Below are positions 11,790 through 25,800 of a DNA stretch of 64,000 nt, in pieces. The DNA is taken from NCBI GenBank assembly GCA_023362775.1, contig JALMGJ010000005.1:83834921-83898920 (forward strand), in the 5' to 3' direction. This DNA comes from Charina bottae (taxonomy: Eukaryota; Chordata; Lepidosauria; Squamata; Charinaidae). A program made the position numbers and the translations under genes. The notes under the pieces were generated by a model, which saw only the letters and a list, made by a program, of their open reading frames with translations, was not told where the DNA came from and did not search any database. How positions within the stretch are numbered: the first letter of the stretch is position 1; every line of letters begins with the position of its first letter.

Positions 11790-13214
11790 AGCTGGAGTTA
11801 TGCTGGATGCCAGCACTGACATCTGTATGTTCACTGACTGCCTCATCAGCGACCCCATCTCCTTTGGGAAGGACAATAGAAAAACCTGTATAATTCCATA
11901 ATTTTAATATACTTCATAAAGTTTCAGCATCTCCCAAAACGTTTGAGAGAGAGATGGACAGTCAAAACATCTACTTAGGGTGGTGGAAAACACTGTTTCA
12001 TTCTGGGTCTTAAACCTATGTCACTTGCTAAGTTTGGCAGAAATCTACATCATTTTTCTCCTGACACCCCAGCTCTTTTGAGTTCATGTATGTGATTCTG
12101 CATCAGAAGAAAAAGTGATTTGCTCTCCAAAATTAGATGGTGACTGCAATATTTGTGTATGTGATAGCCTGTATGAAAAGAAAATGAGCCAAATAGGGAA
12201 ACGTGGGTGGCAGGCCCTACTCAGTTGGGAGGTGGATGTCAGATAGGGTGGTAATTCTTAAAATTTGAGGATGCAATGCACTGTAATCAAATTATAGAAT
12301 GGTATCTTGTTAAAAAAAATTCCCAAATTTTGAGCTAGGGAAAAAATTGACATGCCTTTACTCTGTAATTGTGTTGCTACACAGATTTGCCTTGAAATAA
12401 GCAAATGGAAACAAGCAGGTCCTGTCTCTAGAAAAGTTACATCTGTCTTTGGTTGGTATGAACTGGTGTTGCCATCACTCCTTTGAGAAAAGAAGCATCT
12501 TTTTGCCAGTATCTTGTTTTGTCTCTTTTTTCCTATTTGCATGCTAGGTTTTAACTAAGTATCTTGAAGAAGCTGACCATGATTTCTCCTTTAAAAGTAA
12601 TGTTTTAAGGTGTCAAAAAGTGGCATAGAAATATGCTTGGAGATGGTTGAGTTGTATCCAAGAAGCACTGAAGTATCCTAGATCTCCATATGGAAGAAAT
12701 ACTCATAATGCAAGGTTCAAATCATGCCACGGTATTCTGATGTTCAGACTTTTAATAGCTCCAGATAATTTTGGTCATTGATAAAATAACAAACTGGTTC
12801 ATTAGTGTAGGATATCCACAATAAGTGGATTTTAGTCTTAAAGCTCAGAATAAAGTTGACCTAGTTTATAGATGATCTGTCTGTTGATAAACCATTACTC
12901 TGGTTTTCAAATTGGCAAAAGGATTCTGGTAGAGAAATATAATGCATTTTGAAGACTCAATCTAAAGGCTCGTTAATTTGTAGAAGGAGACTACTAATTT
13001 TTTTAAAAGGCTACACTTAGATAGTCTTGCAGTGTTCAGGATGTATTAAGAGAATAGCAACATGGAAATTTTGAGGAGGGGTGGGGGAGAGCAGGGGGCT
13101 TGCCTAGGCAAATTGTGGGTTGAGACTGAATATAGTTAATACATTTGAAATTGAAACTTTTATGTACATGAGTGATTAAATATCCAGGAGTATGGTTTCT
13201 CATCCCATGATCTA

Positions 13215-13251
<37 letters not shown>

Positions 13252-13615
13252 TGTGTGTAAATATTTTGTTTGCTCTATTGCAGCTTTCCCTTTCATCACG
13301 TAGCAAAGAACTGTACGCAATCAGCTCTCAAGGAGTTTTTCCAGAAGTTTCATAAACATTTCAGGTGTGCTTAAGATTGCCCTTCTCCTTTCTGCCAAAT
13401 ACATTATCCCAACCAAAAATTTAGAAATCTATCAAACAGGTAAACAGCATTGATCCCCAAAGCAACAGTCAACAATGAAACTTTCAGAATTCTAATTCCT
13501 AGAATTGAAATTTTAAAAAGTTAATAAGCCTACTTTTACTTTTTTTCAATTCATCTTTTAATTTGTAAAAAAAATTATATAAAGATGTATTTTATGTCAT
13601 TGCTAGTAAATAAAT
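11790..13615 (+). other. SEC24C: Probable SEC24C 3' UTR
   Basis: There is no coding signature after the stop. AATAAA hexamers at about 12848 and about 13609 are candidate poly(A) signals, and which is used cannot be decided from sequence. A TG/AG microsatellite lies inside (13216-13258). Confidence 0.5.
13216..13258. repeat. Compound (TG)n(AG)n(TG)n microsatellite
   Basis: An uninterrupted run of TG, then AG, then TG dinucleotides downstream of the SEC24C stop. Confidence 0.95.
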
Positions 13616-15257
13616 ACTGATTATTTTTTTCCAAGCCCTGTATTTTGGAGGGGAATGAATTGGTGTGCAGGTTGACTCTATCAAGCTCCACAATGGCAAA
13701 TAAACTAATGTGCAATGGTCTATGAACATATTCTATCAGATGCTTATAAACTTTTCCTTACCTGCAAAAGCATTTCATTTTCTAATCCACGAACCTAATT
13801 TTCCGTTAGAGAAACGTTAGCAATTGTACGAAAAGGCAAAGCATGCTAGCATTATCTTGAAATGAAGCAGTTTCCCTCCTGAAGCTAAACTACCTTTCCT
13901 CATGTCTATAGATAATCTCACTGTAAAATTGAACTTTTACACTCTGGTCTAGAATACATTATATTGAATGTCTTAAAAACTATTCCTATTTTTGTGCTAT
14001 TGCGTATTCTTGCAGGGCTGTGCTACTGAGCGGAAGGTTTATTTTTTAAAACAATTTGTGCTATCATTCAGTTTGAGATGGAAGAACTAATAGTTGGAAT
14101 TTCGTTATTGTTTCCAACCAAGAAGTGATCCAGTGAATTGTGGAAAGTACTGAAATGGCTCCTTGTAGGTACCAAACCACGACTGCCACAAAGAATAGAA
14201 CACGTAAGCCTGATATTCACGACCTCAAGCTTTCTATTTCAGGAAAAGAGACCAACCTATATTTCCTCGAATCCTCGGTAACATGTTAATGGGCACATAA
14301 GTAAGGATCAGAGATAGGATTCCAAAGATTCGCTTTATTTTAAACAAAATTAAAAAAGAAAATCAGGTAACAACTGTGGCCATTTATTGTCTGTTATTAC
14401 TTGGGGGGTTGAGAGGAAGCTGGGCTAGTTGGAAGCATGCCTAGATAAAATGTCTCTCCCCTCTCTAGGATTCTACACTAGTCAAGTCCTTCCCCCCCTT
14501 TTGCTTACATTCTTCCCATCTATACTCTTAGCCTGAGAGAAAATACAGTTCATGCAGGTTTTTGCCAGACAAGGTGTGCTTTTTCACAAAACTACTACTC
14601 CTCCCCAAGGTTTCCCCACTCAGCTGCTGCTACTTATATTCAATTTTTTTCTCTATCCCAGATCTCAGCTGATTGATGGAAAAATTCTGTCATTAGCAAT
14701 GTATTGGACATTAGCCCAGCCATTTCACTGGCTCTTTATTTCACTAAAAGTCCAATGCTTGTTCAGCCTTGCCTTCTGAAGGATCCTTCCACTTGATTTT
14801 TTTCTTTTATATTTTTGATTCCATGCATTGAATTTGCATTTAGAGATGTGAGGATCCTGCCTATACTGTAGTGCTATTTTTTCAGCCACTGAAAATGGAC
14901 ACTTACACTAAACAGCATGTCTTATTAATAGTAATCCTGTAGTTCTCACCAAAATAGAAATCTCCGCTGCAGCCTTCAGTACTACTGCAAAGAATACAAA
15001 CCTGTGTCCTTGTACCATAAACATGTAAAGATGTATTCCCTTCCCAAGATTCCTATCTTTCATACACAAAGTTCTATGTTTGTTCTACTTTTCTTAAACA
15101 TCCTTTAGGAATCAAACAAATACACAAGATTTGTGAACACATTCTCAAAAATTCAGCTACTACTATCAGAATACATCCATAAGAAAAAGGCGGCTACTTG
15201 ACAGAACTATTAAAATGACAGTGTAAAAATTGATTTTTATAAGGGATGATTTTTCTT
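13616..15257. other. Intergenic stretch without recognised feature
   Basis: AT-rich sequence between SEC24C and the next SINE. I see no exon-like frame, RNA gene or classifiable repeat. Confidence 0.4.
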
Positions 15258-15470
15258 TCTGTGCCTTTGAATCAGTGTTGACTCCTGGCAACTGCCTGGA
15301 TAAGTCCCTGCAGTTTTCTTGGCAAGATTTTCAGAAGTGGTTTGCCATTGCCTTCTTCCTAGGGCTGAGAGAGAATGACTGGCCCAAGGTCACCCAGCTG
15401 GCTTTGTGCCTAAGGTAGGACTAGAACTCATGGTCTCCCAGTTTCTAGCCTGGTGCCTTAATTAATACCC
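15258..15470 (-). mobile_element. SINE-B, reverse orientation
   Basis: The reverse complement of the SINE-B pattern: TGACTCCTGGCAACTGCCTGG, CCCTGCAGTTTTCTTGGCAAG, GACTGGCCCAAGGTCACCC and GGACTAGAACTCATGGTCTCC. It ends next to a TTAATTAA-rich stretch. Confidence 0.8.
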
Positions 15471-16142
15471 TTAATTAATTAATTAAATACTAATTATTTT
15501 ATTAATTATAAATTGTTTGATGTATGAGAAGATGCTCGTGATTTAAGAGCGCTTAGAGCTTTCAGTGTTCCTTGATATAGCAAACTGAAACCATGTGAAA
15601 AACAAATGAGTAGTAGTGTAGAAAAATAGGTTCCAGCCTAGCCTTCATCTCTCATATAATGTTGCAACGGATAACTTTAGTAGCTAACAATTTCAGCTAT
15701 GAGAAATGTCACATTTCATCTTTGGCATGAATTCTTTTACCATTTGTTAAGTGCCTTACTTGCCCCAGAGGGATAATATATTTGAGCTGTCTTGATTCCA
15801 TTTTTAAAGCAAATCCATAGCATCTGAATGGCAATGCCCCTACGTTCCTATTGGACAAAGAACATCTGCCTGGATAAACTGTGTGATTTCATCGTGATCT
15901 AACTCTTTGTCTGAAACAATTCTGCCTGGATTTTTAGAGGGCATTTTGCTTCAATTACTGGCTGGGACAGCCCTTCCTCTTTGGTTCAGTTAAGACTTTT
16001 CCTTACAATGTTGAACATATTTCTTCAATTATTTCTACCCGCCTTTTCTACTCTGCTTTCCAACCTGTTACCAGATTGAGTTTTTTTGGGGGGAATGATT
16101 TCCAGTTGGTCTTCAAACTAACTAGAATAGGTCCTCTTAGCT

Positions 16143-16396
16143 CAGTGCTTTCCAAACTGCCGCCGTTGGTGACACACCAACGGCGACGGCGGTGTGCACG
16201 GGGGAGCACGTGGTGGTGTGCGCAGCAGCGGCCTCGTGTTTTCCGCTAAAACGCGGAAGCGCTGATGGCGCGCCGCAGCCATTCTCACTGCCACCACCGC
16301 CACACACACTCCCGCCGCCACTTCTGGGCTGTGTTGCGACACACTAAACTGTTGCGATACACTAAAGTGTTGTGACACAGAGTTTGGAAAGCTATG
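16143..16396 (+). mobile_element. hAT miniature element
   Basis: The ends are CAGTGCTTTCCAAACTG and GAGTTTGGAAAGCTATG, and the core has the GCTAAAACGCGGAAGCG block shared with 2281-2531. It has a perfect 8-bp target duplication TCTTAGCT at 16135-16142 and 16397-16404. The element is 254 bp and non-autonomous. Confidence 0.92.
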
Positions 16397-16549
16397 TCTT
16401 AGCTTTTTGAGAACAGCCAAGTGCTGCCAGTTGCTGACATTCCAGTAATAAAGCAAACTTTAAAACATCATCAGAAAGTTCTAAATATATACTAAGGCAT
16501 CCTCAGAATCTCCTTAAAATCACAAGTTCCTTTGAGGATTTAGTTTCCA

Positions 16550-18070
16550 TTTAGAATCAAAGAATGTAAGGGTTGAAAGGGATCTTGAAGAACATCTCCA
16601 GTGCATGAATCTAAAACATCTCTGACAGGTTGCCATTTAACTTCTGTTTAAAGACTTCCAGTGAAGCACTCCTGAGGCAGTCTGTTCCGTTATTTATTTA
16701 TTTATTTAATTAATTAAATTTCTATGACCGCCCATCTCCCCCTCAAGGAGGAACTCTGGGCGGTTCACAACCACAACATTAAAATACAATAAATGTAACA
16801 ATGAAAATATAAATACAATAAAATGCAAGTGGCAGGTGGTTCTTACAGTGAAGATAAAAATATTTAAAATACTTGAGGCGGCTCTAAGAGATCAGCCATC
16901 CCCAAGCGTGACCACTTTCCTTCTTGCCCCATTACAAAAGCAGTCTAAGATTGAGGTTTTTCGGCAACTGCATCAAAACGTCTTATGTTCAACCTGTGAT
17001 CTACCAGCACACAGACATACCTTTCATATGTACTGCCAACAAGAATCACTCCCCCTCCCTACACACGCCTTTAATTTTCCTTGCCCAAATGTAGGACTTT
17101 GTGTTTGTCTCTGTTGAAATGAATCTTGCTGGTTTAGCCCAATGTTCCAGTTTATCAGGATCTTCCTGAATCTTGTTAATGTCCTATAACCTGTTTGCTA
17201 TACCCCATTTATGTCTTATTCACAATAATATGTGGTAAGCATATTTTTAATTCCTCTATCAATTAATTTATAAATATGTTAAATATTAGAGTCTAGAATG
17301 GGAACCTTGCAGTACACCAGTCCGTACTTCCATCCAGCCCGATGTTGAGCCCTTGGCATACACATTGGGGCCAACCGTTCAGCTAGCTCTATGGCCACCT
17401 AATGACAACAGTTCAGCCCACGTTTTGTCATTTTCTGCACTAGGCTTTCAGGGGAGACTTTGCCAACTAAACAAGGCACTTTATAAAATAAGATCAGGTT
17501 AGTGTGGCATGACTTGTTCTTGATGAACCCATGCTGGTTTCTATCAAGCAATGCAGTTTTTTCTAAATGCTCACAAACATTGTTAATAATTTGAGAATTT
17601 TTCCCAGTATCAACATCAACCTCATTTGTCCACAGTTACCTGTGACTGCCCAAATTTCTGATAGGGACATTTGCCTTTCCCCAGTCCTCTAGCACTACAT
17701 CTATTTCCCATTTCTCAAGTATCACAAAAAGGTGCTCCAGAATATCATCTGCAAACTTTGAGACTCTCAGATGCAGTTGGTCTGGTCCTAGAGACTTAAA
17801 CTCTTTCATAATGACCAAGTACTCCCTAAGCATCTCTTTACTTGGGTTGCCATTCCCTCCTTTCTCAATTCTTCTGCTTAGGTATACTTGACTACAGTCC
17901 CCCTTTGGAGGGAAGACCGAAACAAAGTAGAAGCTGAGGAGCTCTGCTGCCTTCCCATCATGTATTACCACCCTACTACTTTCAAATGGGGGGGCTCTTC
18001 CCTTTCCTCCCTCTCACCTGTAGCATAGCCCCCCAAAGCCCTTTTCACTTGCTTTCAGTTTCCCTTGCAA
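16550..18070 (-). pseudogene. CR1 LINE relic (ORF2 reverse-transcriptase region and 3' end)
   Basis: On the reverse strand the stretch near 17640-17970 reads like the CR1 ORF2 finger region (LREYLVIMKEFKSLGPDQLH, LEDWGKANV). Further downstream the sequence ends in a CR1-like terminus at 16550-16690 (complement of GGGTTGAAAGGGATCTTGAAG). The frame is broken, and an L2-like copy is inserted at 16690-16920. Confidence 0.7.
16690..16920 (-). repeat. L2-like LINE 3' end inserted in CR1 relic
   Basis: It begins with an ATTT-rich run, then the complement of GAACCGCCCAGAGTTCC and a GGGGAGATGGGCGGTCAT-type tail. It interrupts the CR1 relic on the same strand. Confidence 0.75.
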
Positions 18071-19324
18071 ACCTACGTTCCATTTGCACTTTAGCCTTCC
18101 AAACGTTCTGCAGATATTCGCTACTAGCTCATAAACCTCCTTGGTGATTGCACTTGTATCTTCCATTTCCTAAATATGTTGTTTTTAACTCGTAGCAAAG
18201 TTGAAAGCTCTCTATGCATCCACAATTGTTTCCTAGGCTGCTTCCCATTTTCCTCCTGCTTTTCTCACTTCTACAAAGCTCTGCAGGAAAAGAAACAAAG
18301 AAGAGCAAAGCTTTGACGCAGCACATTCTAAGGAGTTTCATCTCAAAAAAGACCAATACCTACTTGTGAAATGTCCAAGTTCCTATAATTTATAGTTTTT
18401 ATTTTCTTATTTATCTATCAGTATGCTGCTGTTGACCTTCAAAGCCTCAACAGAATAATAATGCAGTGTAATTTTAAAAAGGAAAGAAATTGTTTTCTGG
18501 CCCTTGCAGAGACCAATTGTGGTAGAAAGGAGCTGCTCAGGATTATCCAAAAGAGATCTCATCTTCCCAAACCAGGTTTTGAACTGCTCATTCACCCTGG
18601 GGAAAGGAATCCCCAGCCCAGCTGGGAATGGCAGCTGTAAGCAAATATAAACCCTCCTTTATGAGTACTTTAGGCAGGCCGAAGGAAATGTGAGACTGAC
18701 GAGAATTAGTATAGCTGACTGTTCGCAAGGCCAGCCCAACACATTTGGCTGCCTATGACAAAGTTCAGTATTCAGAAACCATGCAGGGATGGAGCTGGCA
18801 ATGGGATGACAGGCTACCTTAGAGGGTACACAAAGTTAAGTCCCCAACCAATTTAAAATATTGTGGAGGAGCAAATGATATGAGCAGGGGAGGTGTTTCA
18901 ATTAATTTTATTCCCCCCCCAACAACCATTACGAATGAAGTGGAGCTGAGAGAGTGTGGCCGTCCCACTCCCACCTGCAGGTGCCCTGGTTAAGATCTCT
19001 CCAGTCCAAGTCCTTCACCACCACACTATTCTGTCTCTGGAGACATTCTGTTGCTCCTTGTCAAACCTCTTAGGAGGATTCAGATCTCAAATAGCAGGCT
19101 AGAGGATAGATCCAGGTCTGCAGAGTGCTAGCTTCCTTACTGGTAGTTGGAATATAAATACGTTAAAAACAAATGGCAGTATTTTAATTAGTCTATCCAG
19201 GCCTGGATGAATAAAATGTAATGTACTTAGCTGATACATGCACAGAATTACGCATAACCAACCTGTCTTCTCCTCCCCCTGCCCTCCCATCCCAATATAA
19301 ATCCTACATCAGTCTAGCCACGCT
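18071..19324. other. Intergenic, nothing recognised
   Basis: No exon, RNA gene or classifiable repeat is seen, though the left part may continue the CR1 relic. Confidence 0.35.
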
Positions 19325-19425
19325 ATGCATCTGATGAAGTGAGTTTGAATAAAGTGTTAGTGAGAAAAGGTACTACTAGACTCCTGATTTTTGCCACTAT
19401 AGACTAACAAGGCTACACTGTTCTA
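19325..19425 (+). repeat. Penelope-like element terminal fragment (tentative)
   Basis: It contains CTGATGAAGTGAGTTTGAATAAAG and then ACTCCTGATTTTTGCCACTATAGACTAACAAGGCTAC. This matches a repeat type common in amniotes whose CTGATGAAG...CGAAA portion resembles a hammerhead ribozyme; the GAAA half is decayed here. The family attribution is from memory. Confidence 0.4.
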
Positions 19426-20624
19426 GGGGAGTTACATACAAGAATAAATTAAGTAATATCCATAGAACAATACCCACTGAAAACTAGAGAATATTTGCAG
19501 GTAAGATCATATGATAAAAGACAAATGGAAGTAGCCGTGGTGTTCATGAACAAATAAAGATAAAGGGCCAAGACAATTGTTAATTTATTTTTATCACTGT
19601 TGCACCTGACTTTTCACATGAGATGATATAGATTGGATAAAAACATGTCAATACTAAATCTGACATCCAGAGTTTTCTCATCACAGCAAAAGACCGTGCT
19701 TATGATAGATGGTGGTGGTGAACAACAGAAGTCTTCTACCTTCTTACCTCACAGCTCAATTTCAGAATCAACTAGCTGGCTGCTTTTGGACACAGAATGC
19801 AAAACAGCTGGATTTTGGTAGTGCAATTTTGGTCAGTTTTCCAACTTTTCAAAGGAGGGGTTGGGGATGGTTTGCCTCCTTTCCTTCTCCTTAAAACTTC
19901 CTGCTCCTTTCCTTCTCCTTAAAACTCACCAAAAAAGCCAAAAAACAGATTGAACAATTTTGCCACACCCTCCCATAGATCCCATAGAGATCATCAAAAG
20001 TCTTTCTACAGCCTTCCAGGAGGCTGAACTGACCACAGGTTCCTCAAACAATGTCCACCCCATTCTAAGGAATCCAGCAAATATTTGAATTTTGTAGCCC
20101 TCAGGATCCTTGAGATACATTTTTGGGAATGCTGTTGAAATAAACCTTTGTATTGGAATAATCACTAAACACTTTCAATCAATTAATTGATTTCATTTAA
20201 ATAAGCCTGTCAAAGCTTCAATAGGGATGATGTATAAGAAACTACACAATTAATAATTGCTTAATAGAAGAAAATCTTGGGAAATACAGTGCTATTATTA
20301 AAGTATGACTATAAACTGGTAATTTTTAAAGCAAATTACCTAGAATGGGCTTATGAAAGCAACCTCTCATTCTCAAGAGTTTTTAAAGTTCCATTCCAAA
20401 TTTGTTTACAAACTCAGGACATAATTATGTAGAAATAAGATGATTCTAGCATCAAGCCACAGTTGCATAAACTGCATTTAAACAGGTTTTGTATTTTACT
20501 ATAAATAAAGGAAGTGGCATACAAATCAAGATGGATTGATGGAAATTGGATCGATGCATTCAAATACGGTCATTTCTTACAAGACACATAGAAGAAATAA
20601 TTTTCACATATTTATTTTATTTAG

Positions 20625-20960
20625 TAGAGAGAGAGAGATCTATCAATTTATATAGCCGCCTATCTCACAAAACAAGTGACTCTGGGCAGTGTACAACAAA
20701 GCAAGCTAAAACAGTTAATGAGTACCTGAAACAATCATCATCATTATTATTAAAAAACATTAAAAACTATAAAAGCAAAGCTAAGAAGTAGTAGTGGGCA
20801 AAGAGATGTTAATTATGGAGCCACCTCACTAGTTCACCAGTCCCCTGGGGTCTCCAAGCCTGATGGCACAACCATGTCTTGAGGGACCTTCAGAAGGTCA
20901 AAAGTGATGGAGTCAACTGCACCTCAGAGGGAAGGATATTCCACAATGTGGAGTTTACAG
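20625..20960 (-). repeat. LINE 3' fragment
   Basis: Read in reverse, a coding-like remnant ends in a CACTGCCCAGAGTCAC-type tail followed by an AT-rich 3' end. It is similar to 6405-6800. The body near 20830-20940 resembles LINE ORF2 C-termini but contains stops. Confidence 0.5.
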
Positions 20961-21799
20961 TAATAAAGACACAAAAACAGTATAATTAAAACATTCATAA
21001 AACTATATTCATGATCATCGACCTAGGTATTATCCATCACCATAAATCCTTTTTAAGTTCATGGGGTAATAAGGGTATTATATTTTGGATCAGTTTACTG
21101 CCAATCAAGTTTTTAAAGCATCTGAGCTACAGTAGATGTTATGGTCCCGTTAAAATATCTTTTGATTTCAATTTGATTTGGGTGCTTTGGCACCTAAAAG
21201 CAGAATGTTTTGAATGATTCCAAATCTGCAGTATTTTTATAGACAATTAAAGAGTGGATATTGGTTATTTGCATGAGCTCTGGAATATGGAATTGGAATA
21301 CCTCATACAACAAAACAATGGTTAAGAATCTTAACATTAAATAATGTTTTTGTGAACATAAAGAGTTAGAAATGAGATTAGTACAGCAAAGGCAGCAAAG
21401 GCATCTTCGTGTTTATTGAACACCTCAGAAAATGTTTACAAAAAGTTGGCTGTCAACATAATTATTCTGGAAGTCCAAATTGAGGGAGAGGACACTTACA
21501 CATGAGTTTTCTCTGCTATAGTCCCAATGTGGTTTAATATTTCTACATTGGTTTAAATTATTTTGGGAAGAGAAACAGTGTTTAAATATATTAATGCCAC
21601 ACTGAATTACATATATTACGAAGATAAGGTATTCTATTATGCAGGAAAGACAATGCCAATCAGGATTTCATGGTGTTTGCTCCCTGCTAACGAAGTGGCT
21701 CTCCGTCGATATACTGGAAAGGCCGAGCAAAGTTTCACTGGTCAAAGTTAATGCTGGGTAAAAAAAACCTGAGCGATTTTCTGTACCTCTCAATATTTT

Positions 21800-22103
21800 T
21801 TTGCCCCATTTTCCTCTTTAATAAAAGATCCGAGCCGAGCTCCAGGCCAGGCGAGGCTATCCCAGGGCAGCTATCCCCGGGGTCCCTCTTAGAGGCCCAG
21901 CCCAGAGTTCTTGGCTCGCTCGGCAACGCTTGGAGGGAGAATACCCGGACGAAGGAGCCTCCCTCCGAGCCAAGAAAGGAGCGGGCCCGGGAGGCCACCC
22001 GGCCGCTTCTCTCCCCGCCGGGGCGGAGCGGGGAAATGTCCCCCCGCCAGCGACCCGCCCTGGAGACGGCGGCCGACCCGGAGCGCGCTGAGGCGAAGCG
22101 GCC
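21800..22103 (+). promoter_or_regulatory. FUT11: FUT11 CpG-island promoter and 5' UTR
   Basis: The base composition changes sharply from AT-rich to CpG-dense at about 21830 and stays so to about 22990, covering exon 1. An AT-rich TTTAATAAAAGATCC at about 21818 sits at the boundary. No transcription start can be fixed from sequence. Confidence 0.65.
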
Positions 22104-22829
22104 ATGGCTCTCTTCCGGCTCGCCCAGCTCGCCGCCTGCTGCTGCTGCTGGGCGGCGCTGCACGCGGGAGGGGCCGTCGCGGAGCTCCCCCCGGGCGCGG
22201 CCTCGGAGGAGTCGGGGGCCGCCATCGCGGCCCGCTTCTTTCAGCCGGCGCAGCCGCACGCCGGGCTGGCGGTGGCGGCGGTGGCGGCCGCGCCCTCCTT
22301 CCGCGGGCCCGGGAACCGCGACCGGCGCGCCAACCGGGAGCTGCCCATCCTGCTGTGGTGGAGCGGCGGCCTCTTTCCGCACTTCCCCGGCGAGGCGGCG
22401 CGCATCGACTGCGCGCGGGGCTCCTGCCTGGCCACCAAGGACCGCCGCGTGCGCGCCCACCGGCGGACGCGGGCACTCCTCTTCTACGGCACGGACTTCC
22501 GGGCCTACGAGGCCCCGCTGCCGCGGCTGCCCCACCAGACCTGGGCCCTCTTCCACGAGGAGTCGCCCATGAACAACTACCTGCTCTCGCACGGCGCCGG
22601 CATCCGCCTCTTCAACCACACCGCCACCTTCCGCCGCGAGTCCGACTTCCCGCTCAGCCTCCAGTGGCTGCCCGACCTGGCCTACCTGCGCCGCCCGCCG
22701 CCGCGCGGCCTGCCCGAGAAAGACCGCCTGCGCAGGCAGGGGCTGGCCCCGCTGCTCTACCTGCAGTCGCACTGCGACGTCCCCTCCGACCGCGACCGAT
22801 ACGTGCGGGAGCTCATGAAGCACATCCAG
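22104..22829 (+). CDS. FUT11: FUT11 exon 1 (242 codons)
   Basis: It runs from the ATG to CACATCCAG|GTAGGA, phase 0, and is very GC-rich. The reverse strand is open by composition only (see rejected items). It ends in [11 protein letters not shown]. Confidence 0.96.
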
Positions 22830-25800
22830 GTAGGAGGGCCCCGGCCCGGAGCGGCGCCTCGCGTGTGAACGCCGCCGCTGGGCTCGGAAGGGCCTCGGGG
22901 CGCTTGAGCCCCCGCGCTTTCAGGAAGGGGAGACCAGTCGCTTCGTAGCCGGCCCTGAAGTGGGGAGCGGCGAAGGTGGCGACGACGGTGGGGAAGCTTT
23001 GGTGGCTCGATTAACAAGACACGAGGAGGACTAGGCTGGTGTCGGGGAGGCGCGTGGGGGCTGGAGTTTGAGTGGGGAGCGAACACATTTTGACGCCTGG
23101 TCCCTAGTTGCCCTACAACGGTAGGACTAGTGCAGGAATGGACTTTCTTTGCCAGACTGGTCACTTATGACTTTCTTGAGTTGAACTCCGTGACTGGTGA
23201 CTGCCTGGATGTGTCCATGTGCTCAATCTACAGTCCTAGGATTTCCTGTGGTTTCCTATCCAAATATTAAGGACAGGAAGGCCTGGCGTGCTATGGTCCA
23301 TGAGGTCACGAAGAGTCGGACACGACTAAACGACTGAATAACAACAAAAAATAGGTCCTACCGTAGATTGTATAACTTTCCCACTCTTTTTTCACCAATA
23401 AGCTCTAGTTTTGGGGCTCAGCAGCTGATTTCAGTGCTTGTCCTCTCTTTAATCCTTTATATTACACGTATTGTAATATAAAAGTTATGTCTTATAACGT
23501 GTCAAGGCTGCATGCAAGTCACAGTGCAACTATGTAGGTCTGCTTAGATTGGGACATCCAACAGATTTCGGTGAGGCTTCCTCCAATGTGTGTGAAACCT
23601 GTTTCTGTCCCGTCATCTGGAAATTATTTCATGTGAAAATTGGGTGTGAAAAAGGTTGTCCACTCACACATTTGAGTGTTCAAATGTTGTATCTGTAAGT
23701 GTGGCAAAAAAGATAGGAACTCACCTCTTTTCCTCATCTTGAAGGCATAATAGCTTGCAAATAACAGGGAGGGAGGGAGGTGTGTGTATATATATGAGAT
23801 AGATAGATAGATATGCCTTGGTTGAGAAAAGTTCTCGAGTTGCTGCTTAAAGAAGCTATTTACTTGTTGAGGTTAAGCTGGTGGCCTTGGGTATTAAGAA
23901 CAGTCGTAGTATCAGTTTAGTACATTCTTTGATGATGTGTGCACTTTTGTTCTTGTTTTGCCATTATTATATTTTGTACTTTGAGTGTCAAGTATATGTT
24001 AGATACCTAGGAGAGAATTCATCTGAGGAAGTGATTAATTTACCTAGATGTTGTTATTTTCCTCAGATTACTGGCACATAACAGATTAGTTGGCAGATTA
24101 TTAGTGAAAAGAGAAACAAAAACAGAACATTTAAAATTTCCTAGTTGCTCCTTCAATAGCAAAGAAGCAATCCACGAGCTTTTTCTTAGAAGCATTGGGA
24201 GTTAGGAGGAGGAAATGTGGAAAAAAAATTAACAAATAATTATCATTACTCTTCTAGGTGGATTCTTATGGTAGATGCCTGAACAACCGAAAGCTTCCCA
24301 ATATGAGACTGATGGACACTTCCACAGCCACTACAGAGGACTCTGAATTCATGAATTTTATTTCAAAATACAAGTTTCACCTGGCTATGGAGAATGCCAT
24401 ATGCCATGATTATATGACAGAGAAACTTTGGAGGCCAATGCATGTGGGGGCTATCCCTGTATATCGAGGTTCACCATCTGTACGAGACTGGATGCCCGAT
24501 GATCATTCCATTATTCTCATTGATGACTTTGGAAGCCCTAAAGAACTTGCAGAATATATTGATTTTTTGGACAGGAACTCAGATGAATACTTGAAATATC
24601 TAAAGTACAAGAGTCCAGGTGGTATTACAAACCAGTTCTTGCTCGAGAACATGAGGAAGCGTGAATGGGGAGTGAATGACATGACTCTCCCTAATTATCT
24701 GAATGGATTTGAGTGCTTTGTCTGTGACAGAGAAAATGCAAGGCTTAATGCAGAGAGGGACCACAAAAAAACTCATGGGAAATCGCTAGCTCCGGAAGTT
24801 CATATAGCCCAGACCACTCACATGGGATGTCCTTCACCAGCACCCGGCTATGGCAATATTGAAGACATTCCTGATGGAGACAGGTACTTGCGTTTATTAT
24901 TAAGATACAAAGTTAATTCAGTGTTATGACTATATTTTATCTCATGAGTTATTAAACTATAGAGTGCATTCACATGTAGCTGATGACAAAATTGCACCAT
25001 ATACATGAAACTGGACTGGAAAGACTTGATTTGATTGTATTATTGAATACGTTGTACTCTAAAGCCATTCTTAATACAGTCTATGACTGCACTGTGAGTA
25101 ACTAGATATAAATTAAAGTTAAAATACAACTATTCTGGGAATCCAAGTAACCTTCAGAAGTCTAGAGAACAAGTATAATGCTACTAAGTAGTTTTAGTGG
25201 CTAAGAATATATTGTATGTTTTTCTTACACTAGAAATTCATCCACATTTTTTGTAGTGTAAGATCCCTGTTTATTCTGAATGTGTTTTATTTAGGTAGGT
25301 AGCCAAATACAGAAACTGCTGCTTTGTTCCATTTTGGAGCTTTCAGAGGTTACTGGATGCAAAAAGTGTTGCCCATGAACTTTAGGAAGAAGCTTCAGAC
25401 CATCAGCCAGAGAAATGTAATTTTGCTATTATTAAGCTGCCATAGCAGTTACTTCTTGGCTTGGCTCAGTTTTGTGACTGTTCAGGCAGGCTATAAAAAG
25501 AGTAGTTAACTGTTGCTTCCACTGCATGCTTATGGTGAAAAGTTAATTTTAAAAAAATCATCTCCCTAGCCAATTTTTCTGTATATTGGGTAATAGGGAG
25601 CATTTGTGGAAGCGTCTTCGGACTACGCTGGCTCTTCGGCTAACAAACGGAGATGAGCACCGGCTCCTAGAGTCGGACACGACTGCACAAATGTGCAGGG
25701 GGAACCTTTACCTTTTTATTGTGGCTAGGAGTCAAATTTTATGCTTTTGGAATACAGCCCATTCCAAACATTCTGGTAGGATGTTCTGAATGGGGATGTT

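Noticed and set aside
21735..22823. A 362-codon open frame antisense to FUT11 exon 1
   Set aside because: It is explained by extreme GC content, which removes stop codons. Its peptide is low-complexity Arg/Ala/Gly-rich with no domain, and FUT11 on the other strand is a clear gene.
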